Assembly (NCBI GenBank): GCA_910577925.1
Contig: CAJTOI010000032.1
Coordinates: 1 to 31,211, forward strand
Direction: 5' to 3'
Source of the DNA: an uncultured Roseburia sp.
Lineage (GTDB): Bacteria; Bacillota; Clostridia; Lachnospirales; Lachnospiraceae
Length of the DNA stretch: 31,211 nt
The notes under the pieces are model-generated. The model saw nothing but the letters and a program-made list of their open reading frames with translations. It did not search any database and was not told where the DNA came from. Of the stretch, positions 24,094-31,211 are shown in pieces. Position 1 is the stretch's first letter. Every line of letters starts with the position of its first letter. The position numbers were made by a program, and so were the translations under genes.

Positions 24094-24140
24094 AAATTCC
24101 GGATGGTATTTCCCCAGGGAAAACCATACCGGAATTTTTT
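24094..24140 (+). terminator. Strong Rho-independent terminator after gyrA
   Basis: The stem is AAATTCCGG + ATGGT + TTTCC, paired with GGAAA + ACCAT + CCGGAATTT, with one bulged A on each side. It ends in six T. It lies about 55 bases after the gyrA stop. Because a promoter-like sequence lies just upstream, it could also act as a leader attenuator. Confidence 0.85.
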
Positions 24141-24310
24141 ACATGGATGGGAATGCGGGGCATGACATCCGCCGTTTGGAAAAGTTATGTAAAACTGAAA
24201 AGACTGCTTGTATTGCTGATGGTGCCGAGACGGAAAAGCGAAACGCAATCCGATTGAAGCATCAGAGGAAAATGAGACTGTCGCATGCTGCTTCCGAAGG
24301 GAGGTTATGT
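24141..24310 (+). ncRNA. Structured leader of the pantothenate operon
   Basis: These 170 untranslated bases hold several stems. One is GGATG/CATCC (24145-24149, 24166-24170) enclosing a GGA/GA internal loop and ATGC/GCAT. Smaller stems are GCG-AAA-CGC and CAAT-CCG-ATTG (about 24238-24255). GAAGCA/TGCTTC (24256-24261, 24289-24294) ends just before the SD of the first gene. A pan-type RNA motif is known upstream of pantothenate genes in Firmicutes, but I cannot confirm a match by eye. The frame is open through here without any coding signal. Confidence 0.35.
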
Positions 24311-25195
24311 ATGCAAATAGGTTTTATCGGCGCCGGCAGAGTCGGCGTATCACTTGGCAGGTATTTTAAGGAAAAGGGCCGGCAGGTAGGAGGTTACTAC
24401 AGCAGGAGCCCGGAATCGGCCGCGTGGGCGGCAGCATTTACAGAGACGACGCACTATAAGAGCTTGGAAGAAATCATTAGCGGCTGCGACATGATTTTTT
24501 TTACCGTGCCGGACGATGCAATCGCATCGGTCTGGAAGGAGGCAAAGCCCCTGATACACGGTAAAATCATTGCTCATTGCAGCGGTCTTTGCAGTTCAAA
24601 TATCTTTTCTGATGCAGCGGGTACAAACAGTACCGCATATTCGATTCATCCGCTCTGTGCCGTGAGCGACAGGGAGAACTCCTGGCAGAAGCTAAACGAC
24701 ACATTATTTACCGTCGAGAGCGGAGACCACAAATCACAGTTATCACAATCAAAAATATTGGACCTGTTTGCGGAAACGGGAAACCGGACCTGTGTGATAG
24801 GCGCGGGGGATAAGGCAAAATACCACGCCGCGGCATCTCTGGCGTCAAATCATGTGACGGCCGTTTTTTCAATGGCGAAAGAACTGCTGATGGAATGCGG
24901 GTTTGAGGAAAGAACCGCAGAGAGGGAGCTTTACGCGCTGGCCCGGGGAAATCTGGATAATATTTTATCCCAGGGATGTACGCAGTCGCTGACAGGGCCC
25001 GTCGAGCGGGGAGACGCGGCCACGATAAAAAAACATCTGGAAGTGTTAAAAGGTAACTGCAGAAGCGCCTATCTTGCAAATGCGAGACAGCTTGCAAAAA
25101 TTGCACGCGAAAAGTACGCAGACAGAGATGATACGGAAATTCGGCGGCTTTTGTCGGAGGAATCAGAGAAAACGGATCAATGGAGGGGACTATGA
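24311..25195 (+). CDS. Rossmann/DUF2520 protein, probable alternative ketopantoate reductase (PanG-like)
   Basis: The protein has 294 residues. The N-terminal NAD(P)-binding motif is GFIGAGRVGVSLGRYF (about 4-19), and the Rossmann fold runs to about 150. The C-terminal helical DUF2520 domain includes KYHAAASLASNHVTAVFSMA. It belongs with COG5495-type oxidoreductases. The ATG at 24311 is set by GGGAGG six bases upstream. The longer open frame crosses the terminator and is not used. The stop overlaps the panB start (ATGA). No panE is visible in the window, and panB, panC and panD follow, so reduction of ketopantoate to pantoate is the likely role. A protein named PanG fills this step in some bacteria. 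Confidence 0.75.
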   Translation: MQIGFIGAGRVGVSLGRYFKEKGRQVGGYYSRSPESAAWAAAFTETTHYKSLEEIISGCDMIFFTVPDDAIASVWKEAKPLIHGKIIAHCSGLCSSNIFSDAAGTNSTAYSIHPLCAVSDRENSWQKLNDTLFTVESGDHKSQLSQSKILDLFAETGNRTCVIGAGDKAKYHAAASLASNHVTAVFSMAKELLMECGFEERTAERELYALARGNLDNILSQGCTQSLTGPVERGDAATIKKHLEVLKGNCRSAYLANARQLAKIAREKYADRDDTEIRRLLSEESEKTDQWRGL

Positions 25196-26019
25196 AAAAT
25201 ACAGTATTGACGTTGCAGAGACAGAAGGAAGAAAAAGATAAGATCGTGATGGTGACGGCCTATGACTATACCACGGCCAAAATAATGGATGAGGCGGGAG
25301 TCAATACTATTCTGGTCGGAGATTCTCTTGGCATGGTAATGCTCGGCTATGAAGATACTCTGTCCGTCACAATGGAGGATATGATTCATCACACTGCAGC
25401 AGTGGCAAGAGGCGCCGAAAATGCCTTTGTCGTGGCGGATATGCCGTTTATGTCCTATCAGACGTCGGTTTATGACGCGGTTGTCAATGCGGGACGGCTG
25501 ATGAAGGAAGGACGCGCAAACGCCGTAAAACTCGAGGGAGGCGTCGATTTTGCACCCCATATTGCGGCGATTGTAAAAGCGTCGATTCCTGTTGTGGCAC
25601 ACATCGGGCTGACGCCTCAGTCTGTCAACGCATTCGGCGGTTTTAAGGTGCAGGGGAAAGACATGGAGGCCGCAAAAAAATTAATAGCGGATGCAAAGGC
25701 CGTTGAGGCTGCGGGCGCCTGCATGGTCGTGATGGAATGTGTTCCGGCGAAGCTGGCCGAAAAAGTTTCCGCAGAGCTTAAGATTCCCACGATCGGAATC
25801 GGCGCGGGGCCGGGCTGCGACGGCCAGGTGCTCGTATATCAGGATCTGCTGGCAATGTACGGCGATTTCCGGCCGAAGTTTGTAAAAGTATTTGCGAATG
25901 CGGGCGACGTAATGCGGGAGGGAATCAGAGCCTACATTGAGGAGACAAAGGCACAGACATTCCCAGCGGCGGAGCACTGTTTCAAGATAGATGATTCCGT
26001 GATAGAAAAATTATACTAG
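25192..26019 (+). CDS. panB: 3-methyl-2-oxobutanoate hydroxymethyltransferase
   Basis: The protein has 275 residues. Conserved segments are VTAYDYTTAKIMDEAG, VGDSLGMVMLGYEDTL (metal-binding Asp), VKLEGG, AHIGLTPQSVN and GIGAGPGCDGQVLVYQDLL. It transfers a hydroxymethyl group from methylenetetrahydrofolate to alpha-ketoisovalerate, giving ketopantoate. I used the ATG at 25192, which overlaps the previous stop by four bases and has GGAGG just upstream. panC follows after 49 bases. Confidence 0.96.
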   Translation: MKNTVLTLQRQKEEKDKIVMVTAYDYTTAKIMDEAGVNTILVGDSLGMVMLGYEDTLSVTMEDMIHHTAAVARGAENAFVVADMPFMSYQTSVYDAVVNAGRLMKEGRANAVKLEGGVDFAPHIAAIVKASIPVVAHIGLTPQSVNAFGGFKVQGKDMEAAKKLIADAKAVEAAGACMVVMECVPAKLAEKVSAELKIPTIGIGAGPGCDGQVLVYQDLLAMYGDFRPKFVKVFANAGDVMREGIRAYIEETKAQTFPAAEHCFKIDDSVIEKLY

Positions 26020-26068
26020 GATATAAAAAAGGAGATACAACGCCTAAGAAAGGAGCAGGATTATAAAA

Positions 26069-26911
26069 ATGAAAATCGTAACGATGATCGAAGAGGTCAG
26101 AGCACAGGTAAAAGAGTGGAGAAAAGAGGGGCTTACGATCGGATTTGTCCCGACAATGGGATATCTGCATGAGGGACACGCGAGCCTGATTGACGCCGCA
26201 GGGGAAAATGACAGAGTGATAGTCAGTATTTTTGTAAATCCGATGCAGTTCGGACCAAACGAAGATTTGGACAGCTATCCCAGAGATTTGGAGCACGATG
26301 CAGAGATCTGCAGAGAGCACGGTGCGGATTTGATTTTTCATCCGACACCGCAGGAAATGTACGGCGAAAGTTTTTATTCCTATGTGGACATGAATGTTCT
26401 GACCGCGGAACTCTGCGGTCTGAGCAGACCCGTACACTTCCGCGGTGTGTGTACGGTCGTGGCAAAATTATTCAATATTGTGACGCCGGATAAAGCTTAT
26501 TTCGGACAGAAAGACGCGCAGCAGCTTGCGGTTATCAGGCGTATGGCAAAGGATCTGAATATGCCTCTATCGATTGTCGGATGCCCGATTGTGCGCGAGG
26601 AAGACGGCCTTGCAAAGAGCTCGAGAAATACATATCTCTCTCCGCAGGAGCGAAAGGCCGCACTCGTATTGAGCCGCGCAGTCTTTCTCGGAAAAAAGAT
26701 GGCGGAGGAAGGCGAGCGCGACGCGGAAAAGATACTTGCCGCAATGAGAGCAGAAATCGAAAAGGAACCTCTCGCAGAAATTGACTATGTGAAAATGGTA
26801 GATTTGGAGACCATGCAGCAGGTGACAGCGATTGATGGCGGTATTTTAACTGCAATCGCCGTATTTATCGGAAAAACAAGACTGATCGACAACTTTATGA
26901 TCGAGAAATAA
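26069..26911 (+). CDS. panC: Pantothenate synthetase
   Basis: The protein has 280 residues. The nucleotidyltransferase signature is TMGYLHEGHASL (HxGH type), then FVNPMQFGPNEDLDSYPR, YFGQKDAQQL and the KMSKS-like LAKSSRNTYLS. It joins pantoate and beta-alanine using ATP. AAAGGAG lies upstream of the ATG. The gap before it holds a second purine-rich SD-like sequence (AAAGGAGA) not followed by a start. panD begins 26 bases later. Confidence 0.96.
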   Translation: MKIVTMIEEVRAQVKEWRKEGLTIGFVPTMGYLHEGHASLIDAAGENDRVIVSIFVNPMQFGPNEDLDSYPRDLEHDAEICREHGADLIFHPTPQEMYGESFYSYVDMNVLTAELCGLSRPVHFRGVCTVVAKLFNIVTPDKAYFGQKDAQQLAVIRRMAKDLNMPLSIVGCPIVREEDGLAKSSRNTYLSPQERKAALVLSRAVFLGKKMAEEGERDAEKILAAMRAEIEKEPLAEIDYVKMVDLETMQQVTAIDGGILTAIAVFIGKTRLIDNFMIEK

Positions 26912-26937
26912 GTGTGTGAAAAGAGAGGAAAAGAGAA

Positions 26938-27321
26938 ATGACAATTACTATGCTGAAATCAAAGATACATCGGGCCGTTGTCACACAGGCAGAGCTCAAC
27001 TACGTCGGAAGTATTACCGTGGACATTGACCTGCTGGAACAGTCCGGCATTTATGAGTACGAAAAGGTGCATATTGTGGATATCAATAACGGCGCCCGCT
27101 TTGAGACCTACACGATTGCCGGCGAGCGCGGCAGCGGTGTGATGTGTCTGAACGGGGCGGCGGCCCGCATGGTGCAGACCGGCGATAAAATTATACTGAT
27201 GGCCTACGCCAACGTCACTCCGGAGGAAGCGCAGGCGATGAAACCGACGGTTGTTTTTGTGGATGAGAAGAACAAAGTCAGCGAAATTACGCACTATGAG
27301 CGGCACGGGGAGATAAAATAG
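26938..27321 (+). CDS. panD: Aspartate 1-decarboxylase
   Basis: The protein has 127 residues, the usual size. The self-cleavage site is intact: YVGSIT with Gly24-Ser25, which gives the pyruvoyl group. H11 and Y58-region motifs (NGARFETY) and NGAAARMVQTGD are present. It makes beta-alanine from aspartate for panC. Gram-positive bacteria usually process PanD without the PanZ factor. It ends the pantothenate operon; no hairpin terminator is obvious before the next promoter. Confidence 0.96.
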   Translation: MTITMLKSKIHRAVVTQAELNYVGSITVDIDLLEQSGIYEYEKVHIVDINNGARFETYTIAGERGSGVMCLNGAAARMVQTGDKIILMAYANVTPEEAQAMKPTVVFVDEKNKVSEITHYERHGEIK

Positions 27322-27368
27322 CCAAAAAACGCAGAAAAATCGGGATTGAGGAAATTTTCGGAGGGTCC

Positions 27369-27397
27369 TTGTCTCAGAAAAGGCAATAGGCTATAAT
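27369..27397 (+). promoter_or_regulatory. Promoter for the PF06541-fumarase operon
   Basis: TTGTCT (27369-27374) and TATAAT (27392-27397) are 17 bp apart, about 80 bases before the next gene. Confidence 0.75.
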
Positions 27398-27478
27398 GGA
27401 CCTTAAATTATTGTACTTTAAGAGAAGAGACTGAAAATGAAAGTTTTCAATCTCAGGCGTGTGCGCATGGAGGTAATT

Positions 27479-28345
27479 ATGCCGCAGAATTTTTATGAAC
27501 TGGTGTGGATATTTATTGTGTACGCATTTTTGGGATGGTGTACGGAGGTGTCGTACGCAGCACTGGATACGGGAAAATTCGTAAACCGCGGTTTTTTAAA
27601 CGGACCCTACTGTCCGATTTACGGATGCGGGGTAGTGATTGTCGTTGCCGTGCTGACGCCTCTGCAGGAAAATCTTGCGATCCTGTTTGCCGGTTCTTTT
27701 CTTCTGACTTCCGTGCTGGAATACCTTACGGGATTTATGCTGGAAAAGTTTTTTCACAACAAATGGTGGGATTATTCGGATTTCCCTTTCAACATAAAAG
27801 GGTATATATGTCTGAAATTTTCGATTTTGTGGGGGCTGGCATGTACATTTATCATGAAAGTGCTGCATCCGATGATTTACGGAGTTATTGTCCGGATTCC
27901 GTATGTGTTCGGAGCGGTGACGCTGGTTGTTCTGATGAGCGGATTTGCGGTGGATCTGTGTGTGACAGTCTCAACGATTCTCAAGTTCAACAGACATATC
28001 AGGGCGATCGATGAGGTTGCGGCGGCTCTTCACAGATTCTCTGATGGAATCGGGGAGAATATTTATGAAAATGTGACGGATGTCCTTGAGAGTACCGAGA
28101 CGGCAAGAGCCAGGATTGCGGATGCGAAGAGGGAACGGCGCAGGGAATACGAGGAGCTTGCCGCAAAGTACGAAAGGCTTCTTGCGGAGAAAAATTCCGG
28201 TTTCCGCCGCCTGATAGACGCGTTCCCGGACATGGTTTCCCGTGACAGAAATGAAACGCTCCAGAAGTACAAAACATATTTCAGGAGCAGAGCGGGGAAA
28301 ACAAAAGATAAGGAAATGAACAGCGAAGACGGGCAGAACAGATAG
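27479..28345 (+). CDS. Putative ABC-transporter type IV membrane protein (PF06541)
   Basis: The protein has 288 residues. About four or five membrane helices lie in the first 175 residues. The motifs FLGWCTEVSYA, GPYCPIYGCG and WWDYSDFPFNIKGYICLKFSILWG are characteristic of the CmpB-like PF06541 family, which is common in gut Clostridia and poorly characterised. A long charged coiled-coil tail (about 185-288) extends into the cytosol. No ATPase gene is adjacent, so transport is unproven. I used the ATG at 27479 because GGAGG lies five bases upstream. It may be co-transcribed with the fumarase genes, which begin 32 bases later. Confidence 0.8.
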   Translation: MPQNFYELVWIFIVYAFLGWCTEVSYAALDTGKFVNRGFLNGPYCPIYGCGVVIVVAVLTPLQENLAILFAGSFLLTSVLEYLTGFMLEKFFHNKWWDYSDFPFNIKGYICLKFSILWGLACTFIMKVLHPMIYGVIVRIPYVFGAVTLVVLMSGFAVDLCVTVSTILKFNRHIRAIDEVAAALHRFSDGIGENIYENVTDVLESTETARARIADAKRERRREYEELAAKYERLLAEKNSGFRRLIDAFPDMVSRDRNETLQKYKTYFRSRAGKTKDKEMNSEDGQNR

Positions 28346-28377
28346 GTACCGATGGCAGTATAGAAATGAGGATAAGC

Positions 28378-29223
28378 ATGATAAGAACCGTAGAGACAGA
28401 TCTGATCACAGAAAACATAAAAGAAATGTGCATTGAGGCGAATTATTACCTCTCTCCCGATATGGACAGGGCAATGAAGCAGGCGGCAGATACCGAGAAG
28501 TCTGAGCTTGGGAAAAAGATATTAAACCAGCTGCAGGAGAATCTTAAAATTGCCGATGAAGAGACGATACCAATCTGTCAGGATACCGGTATGGCGGTCG
28601 TGTTCCTTGAGGTGGGGCAGGACGTGCATTTTGAGGGAATCTCTGTCGAGGATGCGGTAAACGAAGGTGTACGGCGGGGCTATGCCGAGGGATATCTGCG
28701 CAAATCCGTGGTGGGAGATCCGCTTATCCGGGAAAATACAAAAGACAACACGCCGGCAGTCATCCACTATTCCATCGTGCCGGGAGACAAAGTAAAAATC
28801 ACCGTGGCGCCCAAGGGCTTCGGAAGTGAAAATATGAGCCGGATTTTTCTGTTAAAACCGGCGGACGGCGCCGAAGGCGTCAAAGACGCGATTGTCAGGG
28901 CAGTGCAGGATGCGGGACCGAATGCATGCCCTCCGATGGTCGTAGGGGTCGGAATCGGCGGAACCTTCGAAAAGTGTGCGCTGCTTGCGAAGAAAGCACT
29001 GACAAGACCCGTGGGGGAGCATTCGGATATTCCTTATATAGAAGAGATGGAGGCCAAGCTGCTTCAAAAAATAAACGGACTCGGTATCGGGCCGGGCGGG
29101 CTGGGAGGAAGCACGACGGCGCTCGCCGTCAATATCAATACCTATGCGACCCATATTGCAGGACTTCCGGTAGCCGTGAATATCTGCTGTCATGTAAACC
29201 GTCATGTGACAAGGGAAGTATAA
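28378..29223 (+). CDS. Class I fumarate hydratase, alpha subunit
   Basis: The protein has 281 residues. It matches the N-terminal (alpha) part of two-subunit class I hydratases. Probable cluster cysteines are C67 in PICQDTGMAV, C184 in NACPPMVVGVGIGG and C270 or C271 near the end. The spacing of the first two (117) is close to that in E. coli FumA (119). The enzyme uses an oxygen-sensitive [4Fe-4S] cluster to interconvert fumarate and malate. Tartrate dehydratase is a close relative and cannot be excluded. I used the ATG at 28378 with GAGGA six bases upstream. The beta subunit starts 33 bases downstream. Confidence 0.88.
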   Translation: MIRTVETDLITENIKEMCIEANYYLSPDMDRAMKQAADTEKSELGKKILNQLQENLKIADEETIPICQDTGMAVVFLEVGQDVHFEGISVEDAVNEGVRRGYAEGYLRKSVVGDPLIRENTKDNTPAVIHYSIVPGDKVKITVAPKGFGSENMSRIFLLKPADGAEGVKDAIVRAVQDAGPNACPPMVVGVGIGGTFEKCALLAKKALTRPVGEHSDIPYIEEMEAKLLQKINGLGIGPGGLGGSTTALAVNINTYATHIAGLPVAVNICCHVNRHVTREV

Positions 29224-29256
29224 AAGACCGCCTGCAGCGGCAGAATGAGAGGAAGA

Positions 29257-29820
29257 ATGGATAAGCATATAAAAACGCCGATTACGGCGGAGACAACCAA
29301 AGATTTAAAAGCCGGAGACTATGTTTATATTACAGGGACCGTCTATGTGGCGAGAGACGCTGCGCACAAGCGTATGATTGAGGCGTTAGAGAGAGGAGAA
29401 GACCTCCCGATTGACATAAAAGATGCATCTATTTATTATATGGGTCCCTCTCCGGCCAGAGAGGGCCGCCCCATCGGTTCCGCGGGACCGACAACGGCAT
29501 CCCGGATGGACAAATATGCGCCGGTTCTCCTCGATTTGGGGCAAAAGGCTATGATCGGAAAAGGAAAACGCACGCGGGAAGTGACGGAAGCGATTATCCG
29601 CAATCAGGCTGTCTATTTTGCGGTTGTCGGCGGGGCAGGTGCATTGCTGTCCAAATGTATCACAAAATCAGAGATCGTGTGTTATGAAGATTTGGGAGCG
29701 GAGGCGATCCGAATAATAGAAATAGAAAATTTCCCGGCGATCGTCGTGATAGACAGTGAGGGGAATAATCTCTATGAGACGGCAGTCAGAGAATTTGCGG
29801 TCGGAAAGCAGGAGAAATAA
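29257..29820 (+). CDS. Class I fumarate hydratase, beta subunit
   Basis: The protein has 187 residues and forms the second half of the class I hydratase. It has LKAGDYVYITGTVYVARDAAHKRM, then GPTTASRMDKYAP, MIGKGKRTREV with the active-site Lys region, and VGGAGALLSKCI. The start ATG at 29257 has AGAGGA just upstream, and the four-residue longer frame is less likely. It pairs with the alpha subunit encoded before it. Its stop is one base before the ATG of the next gene. Confidence 0.88.
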   Translation: MDKHIKTPITAETTKDLKAGDYVYITGTVYVARDAAHKRMIEALERGEDLPIDIKDASIYYMGPSPAREGRPIGSAGPTTASRMDKYAPVLLDLGQKAMIGKGKRTREVTEAIIRNQAVYFAVVGGAGALLSKCITKSEIVCYEDLGAEAIRIIEIENFPAIVVIDSEGNNLYETAVREFAVGKQEK

Positions 29821-29821
29821 A

Positions 29822-30892
29822 ATGTCAGATGGTATGGAAACCGGTAAAAAAGCAGTGCGGCCTGCATTCAAAAACATTGTTATCATTCTGGGAGCCGCGG
29901 CGGTGCTTATCGCGGCGGCAGCCTTTTTATTTGCGGGCGGTGTATTTTTGAGCAAGCCGGACAAAATACTGGCGGCGGCCTACAAAAGCTGTAAAGAAAA
30001 CGGACTCACAGAGGTATTTACCGATAAAAAGGCAGAGTATACCTCGGATTTGGAGTTGTCCGTCGGGGAGACGGATCTGTCGCTGAAATTATCTTCCGCG
30101 GAAAAGAAAAAAGAACTGACATGTTCCGTCGGATCACACGGGATCAGCACGGAGGGAACGGCTCTTTTGGATGAAAATAATCTCAGAGTCCAAATACCGA
30201 TTTTCGGAGATACGGTATTTGTGTATGATTACAGGCAGGAAAACGGCGGATATATCGCAGAGCTTCTCGAGGAGAACGGAATCAGCCAGACACAGTGCAA
30301 TCAGGCGCTTGCAGATGCGATGTCAGACGGGGATGTGACATGGGACCGGGAGGAAGGAGGCAGACTGCTTTTAAATACCTTCCGCAGTCTCTCTTTTGAG
30401 ACAACAGAAAAAAAGACCGTGCGGGTAAACGGTAAAGACCGCAGCTGTGTGGGATACCGCGCGACAGTTACACCGGAAGATATGCAGATCATTTTAAACG
30501 GAATAGAAAAAATGCAGGGAGACGGGTATCGGATCTGGATGGACAGAATGCTGCAGGTACTCGGCAGTGACTACGAATCATTTCTGCGGGAGTGGATGAG
30601 CCAGGAAACAATTTACGCGACCTTCTATATAGACGGAAACAGGCTCGCGGAAGTGTCGGTGGATAATGAAGCGCACACGATTATGAATCTGTATTTTGCG
30701 GGAAACGAAATGCTCTCGGTGACCGTCAATGCGTTTTCGCTGGAGGATAAGACCTGTACCGGCAGCATAAAACTGATACGGGGAGCCGATATCAGGAAAA
30801 TGAGCGGAGATCAGGTTGACATCGGGAACGCAACAAAAGAGGAGCTTTTAAAGGCGGCCTATACTTCCCTGTTCCGCATAAATGGTAGATAA
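29822..30892 (+). CDS. Single-pass exported protein of unknown function
   Basis: The protein has 356 residues. A short basic N-terminus (to about 19) is followed by one strong hydrophobic segment (about 20-43, IVIILGAAAVLIAAAAFLFAGGVF). The remainder is predicted extracytoplasmic: mixed alpha/beta, with repeated beta-strand patterns and no recognised motif or lipobox. I do not recognise the family. The longer open frame starts inside the fumarase beta gene. The ATG at 29822 is chosen because GGAG is seven bases upstream, and it begins one base after the beta-subunit stop. The tight coupling suggests co-expression with the hydratase, though it may only be a shared transcript. Confidence 0.75.
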   Translation: MSDGMETGKKAVRPAFKNIVIILGAAAVLIAAAAFLFAGGVFLSKPDKILAAAYKSCKENGLTEVFTDKKAEYTSDLELSVGETDLSLKLSSAEKKKELTCSVGSHGISTEGTALLDENNLRVQIPIFGDTVFVYDYRQENGGYIAELLEENGISQTQCNQALADAMSDGDVTWDREEGGRLLLNTFRSLSFETTEKKTVRVNGKDRSCVGYRATVTPEDMQIILNGIEKMQGDGYRIWMDRMLQVLGSDYESFLREWMSQETIYATFYIDGNRLAEVSVDNEAHTIMNLYFAGNEMLSVTVNAFSLEDKTCTGSIKLIRGADIRKMSGDQVDIGNATKEELLKAAYTSLFRINGR

Positions 30893-30954
30893 AGATTTTA
30901 TCATCAAAGATATAAATAACACATTTCCGAAAAGAAAATATTTTAAAATAGTGA

Positions 30955-30983
30955 TTGACAATAAAAAAGAAACTTAGTATAAT
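30955..30983 (+). promoter_or_regulatory. Consensus promoter for tRNA-Ser
   Basis: TTGACA (30955-30960) and TATAAT (30978-30983) are exactly 17 bp apart, a perfect sigma-A promoter, in an AT-rich upstream stretch. Initiation would be about 46 bases before the tRNA. Confidence 0.92.
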
Positions 30984-31036
30984 AACATATGCGTCATAAC
31001 GGCGCGGAACAATATTATATTGTCGGATAAGACTTT

Positions 31037-31124
31037 GGAGAAGTACTCAAGTGGCCGAAGAGGTGCCCCTGCTAAGGGTATAGGTCGGGTAACCGGCGCG
31101 AGGGTTCAAATCCCTCCTTCTCCG
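31037..31124 (+). tRNA. tRNA-Ser (anticodon GCT)
   Basis: An 88-base class II tRNA. The acceptor is GGAGAAG / CTTCTCC with discriminator G. The anticodon loop CTGCTAA gives GCT, reading AGC and AGU. The long variable arm (GGTCGGGTAACCGGC) is typical of serine tRNAs. The T arm is GAGGG-TTCAAAT-CCCTC. CCA is not encoded. Confidence 0.95.
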
Positions 31125-31168
31125 TTTTATTTGAAAATATGAGTTGTTTTATTTTTTAAAAAAAGTTG

Positions 31169-31197
31169 TTGACAAGAAGTTGCAAAAGTGATATAGT
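31169..31197 (+). promoter_or_regulatory. Promoter of the next, off-window transcript
   Basis: TTGACA (31169-31174) and TATAGT (31192-31197) are 17 bp apart. The following AAGCTGTCGC at the window end resembles leaders of stable RNA operons in related bacteria. An rRNA or tRNA operon just outside is possible but not shown. Confidence 0.8.
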
Positions 31198-31211
31198 AAA
31201 TAAGCTGTCGC

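Noticed and set aside
24065..24310. N-terminal extension of the DUF2520 protein by 82 codons
   Set aside because: It would read through a strong terminator and promoter. The true SD and the Rossmann motif lie at 24311.
26020..26068. Small gene between panB and panC suggested by the extra AAAGGAGA
   Set aside because: No start codon follows this SD-like sequence at a usable distance before the panC SD.
30888..30902. GATAAA-GAT-TTTATC hairpin after the last protein gene as a terminator
   Set aside because: The stem is six AT-rich pairs and no T run follows. It is too weak to call.
1..31211. CRISPR array, insertion sequence or prophage
   Set aside because: No regularly spaced direct repeats with unique spacers, no transposase or integrase gene, and no phage genes were seen.

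Overview
This window is the replication-origin region of a low-to-mid-GC Firmicutes chromosome, most likely a member of the Clostridia close to Lachnospiraceae. Evidence: the order rpmH - oriC - dnaA - dnaN - yaaA - recF - gyrB - gyrA, the leftward block rnpA - yidD - yidC - jag - mnmE - mnmG - rsmG - parA - parB, a DUF3881-type gene, and several Clostridia-style protein variants. The family assignment is from memory of such genomes, not from a search.

Layout. Left end (1-432): an intact tRNA-Arg(CCT) on the minus strand, preceded in its transcription direction by two truncated copies of its 5' half. 433-4646 (minus): a probable operon parA - parB - DUF4446 - HD-GYP protein - DUF3881. 4692-4873: parA promoter and two perfect parS sites. 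4886-6548 (minus): a DegS/DegU-like two-component pair. 6549-6788: divergent promoters around a 12-bp tandem repeat. 6789-7742 (plus): a degenerate alpha/beta hydrolase, the only gene running head-on to replication. 7836-14740 (minus): rsmG, mnmG, mnmE, jag, yidC, yidD, rnpA, rpmH. 14741-15225: the upstream half of oriC, with DnaA boxes including an 11-bp phased array. 15226-24037 (plus): dnaA, a second DnaA-box cluster, dnaN, yaaA, recF, gyrB, gyrA. 24065-27321: promoter, strong terminator-like hairpin, structured leader, then a DUF2520 Rossmann protein (probable alternative ketopantoate reductase) with panB, panC, panD. 27369-30892: a PF06541 membrane protein, the two subunits of a class I fumarase-type hydratase, and a single-pass exported protein of unknown function. 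30955-31211: tRNA-Ser(GCT) with a consensus promoter, then another near-consensus promoter running out of the window.

Genes left of dnaA are nearly all on the minus strand and genes right of it on the plus strand. This is what bidirectional replication from an origin around dnaA predicts. The replication genes, the ParABS segregation genes and parS, and the tRNA modification and membrane insertion genes form the conserved core. The variable parts are the tRNA-half array, the two-component/hydrolase insert, and the operons after gyrA. I see no insertion sequence, prophage or CRISPR array. Starts were reassigned from the longest open frame wherever a Shine-Dalgarno sequence and family alignment supported a later codon.
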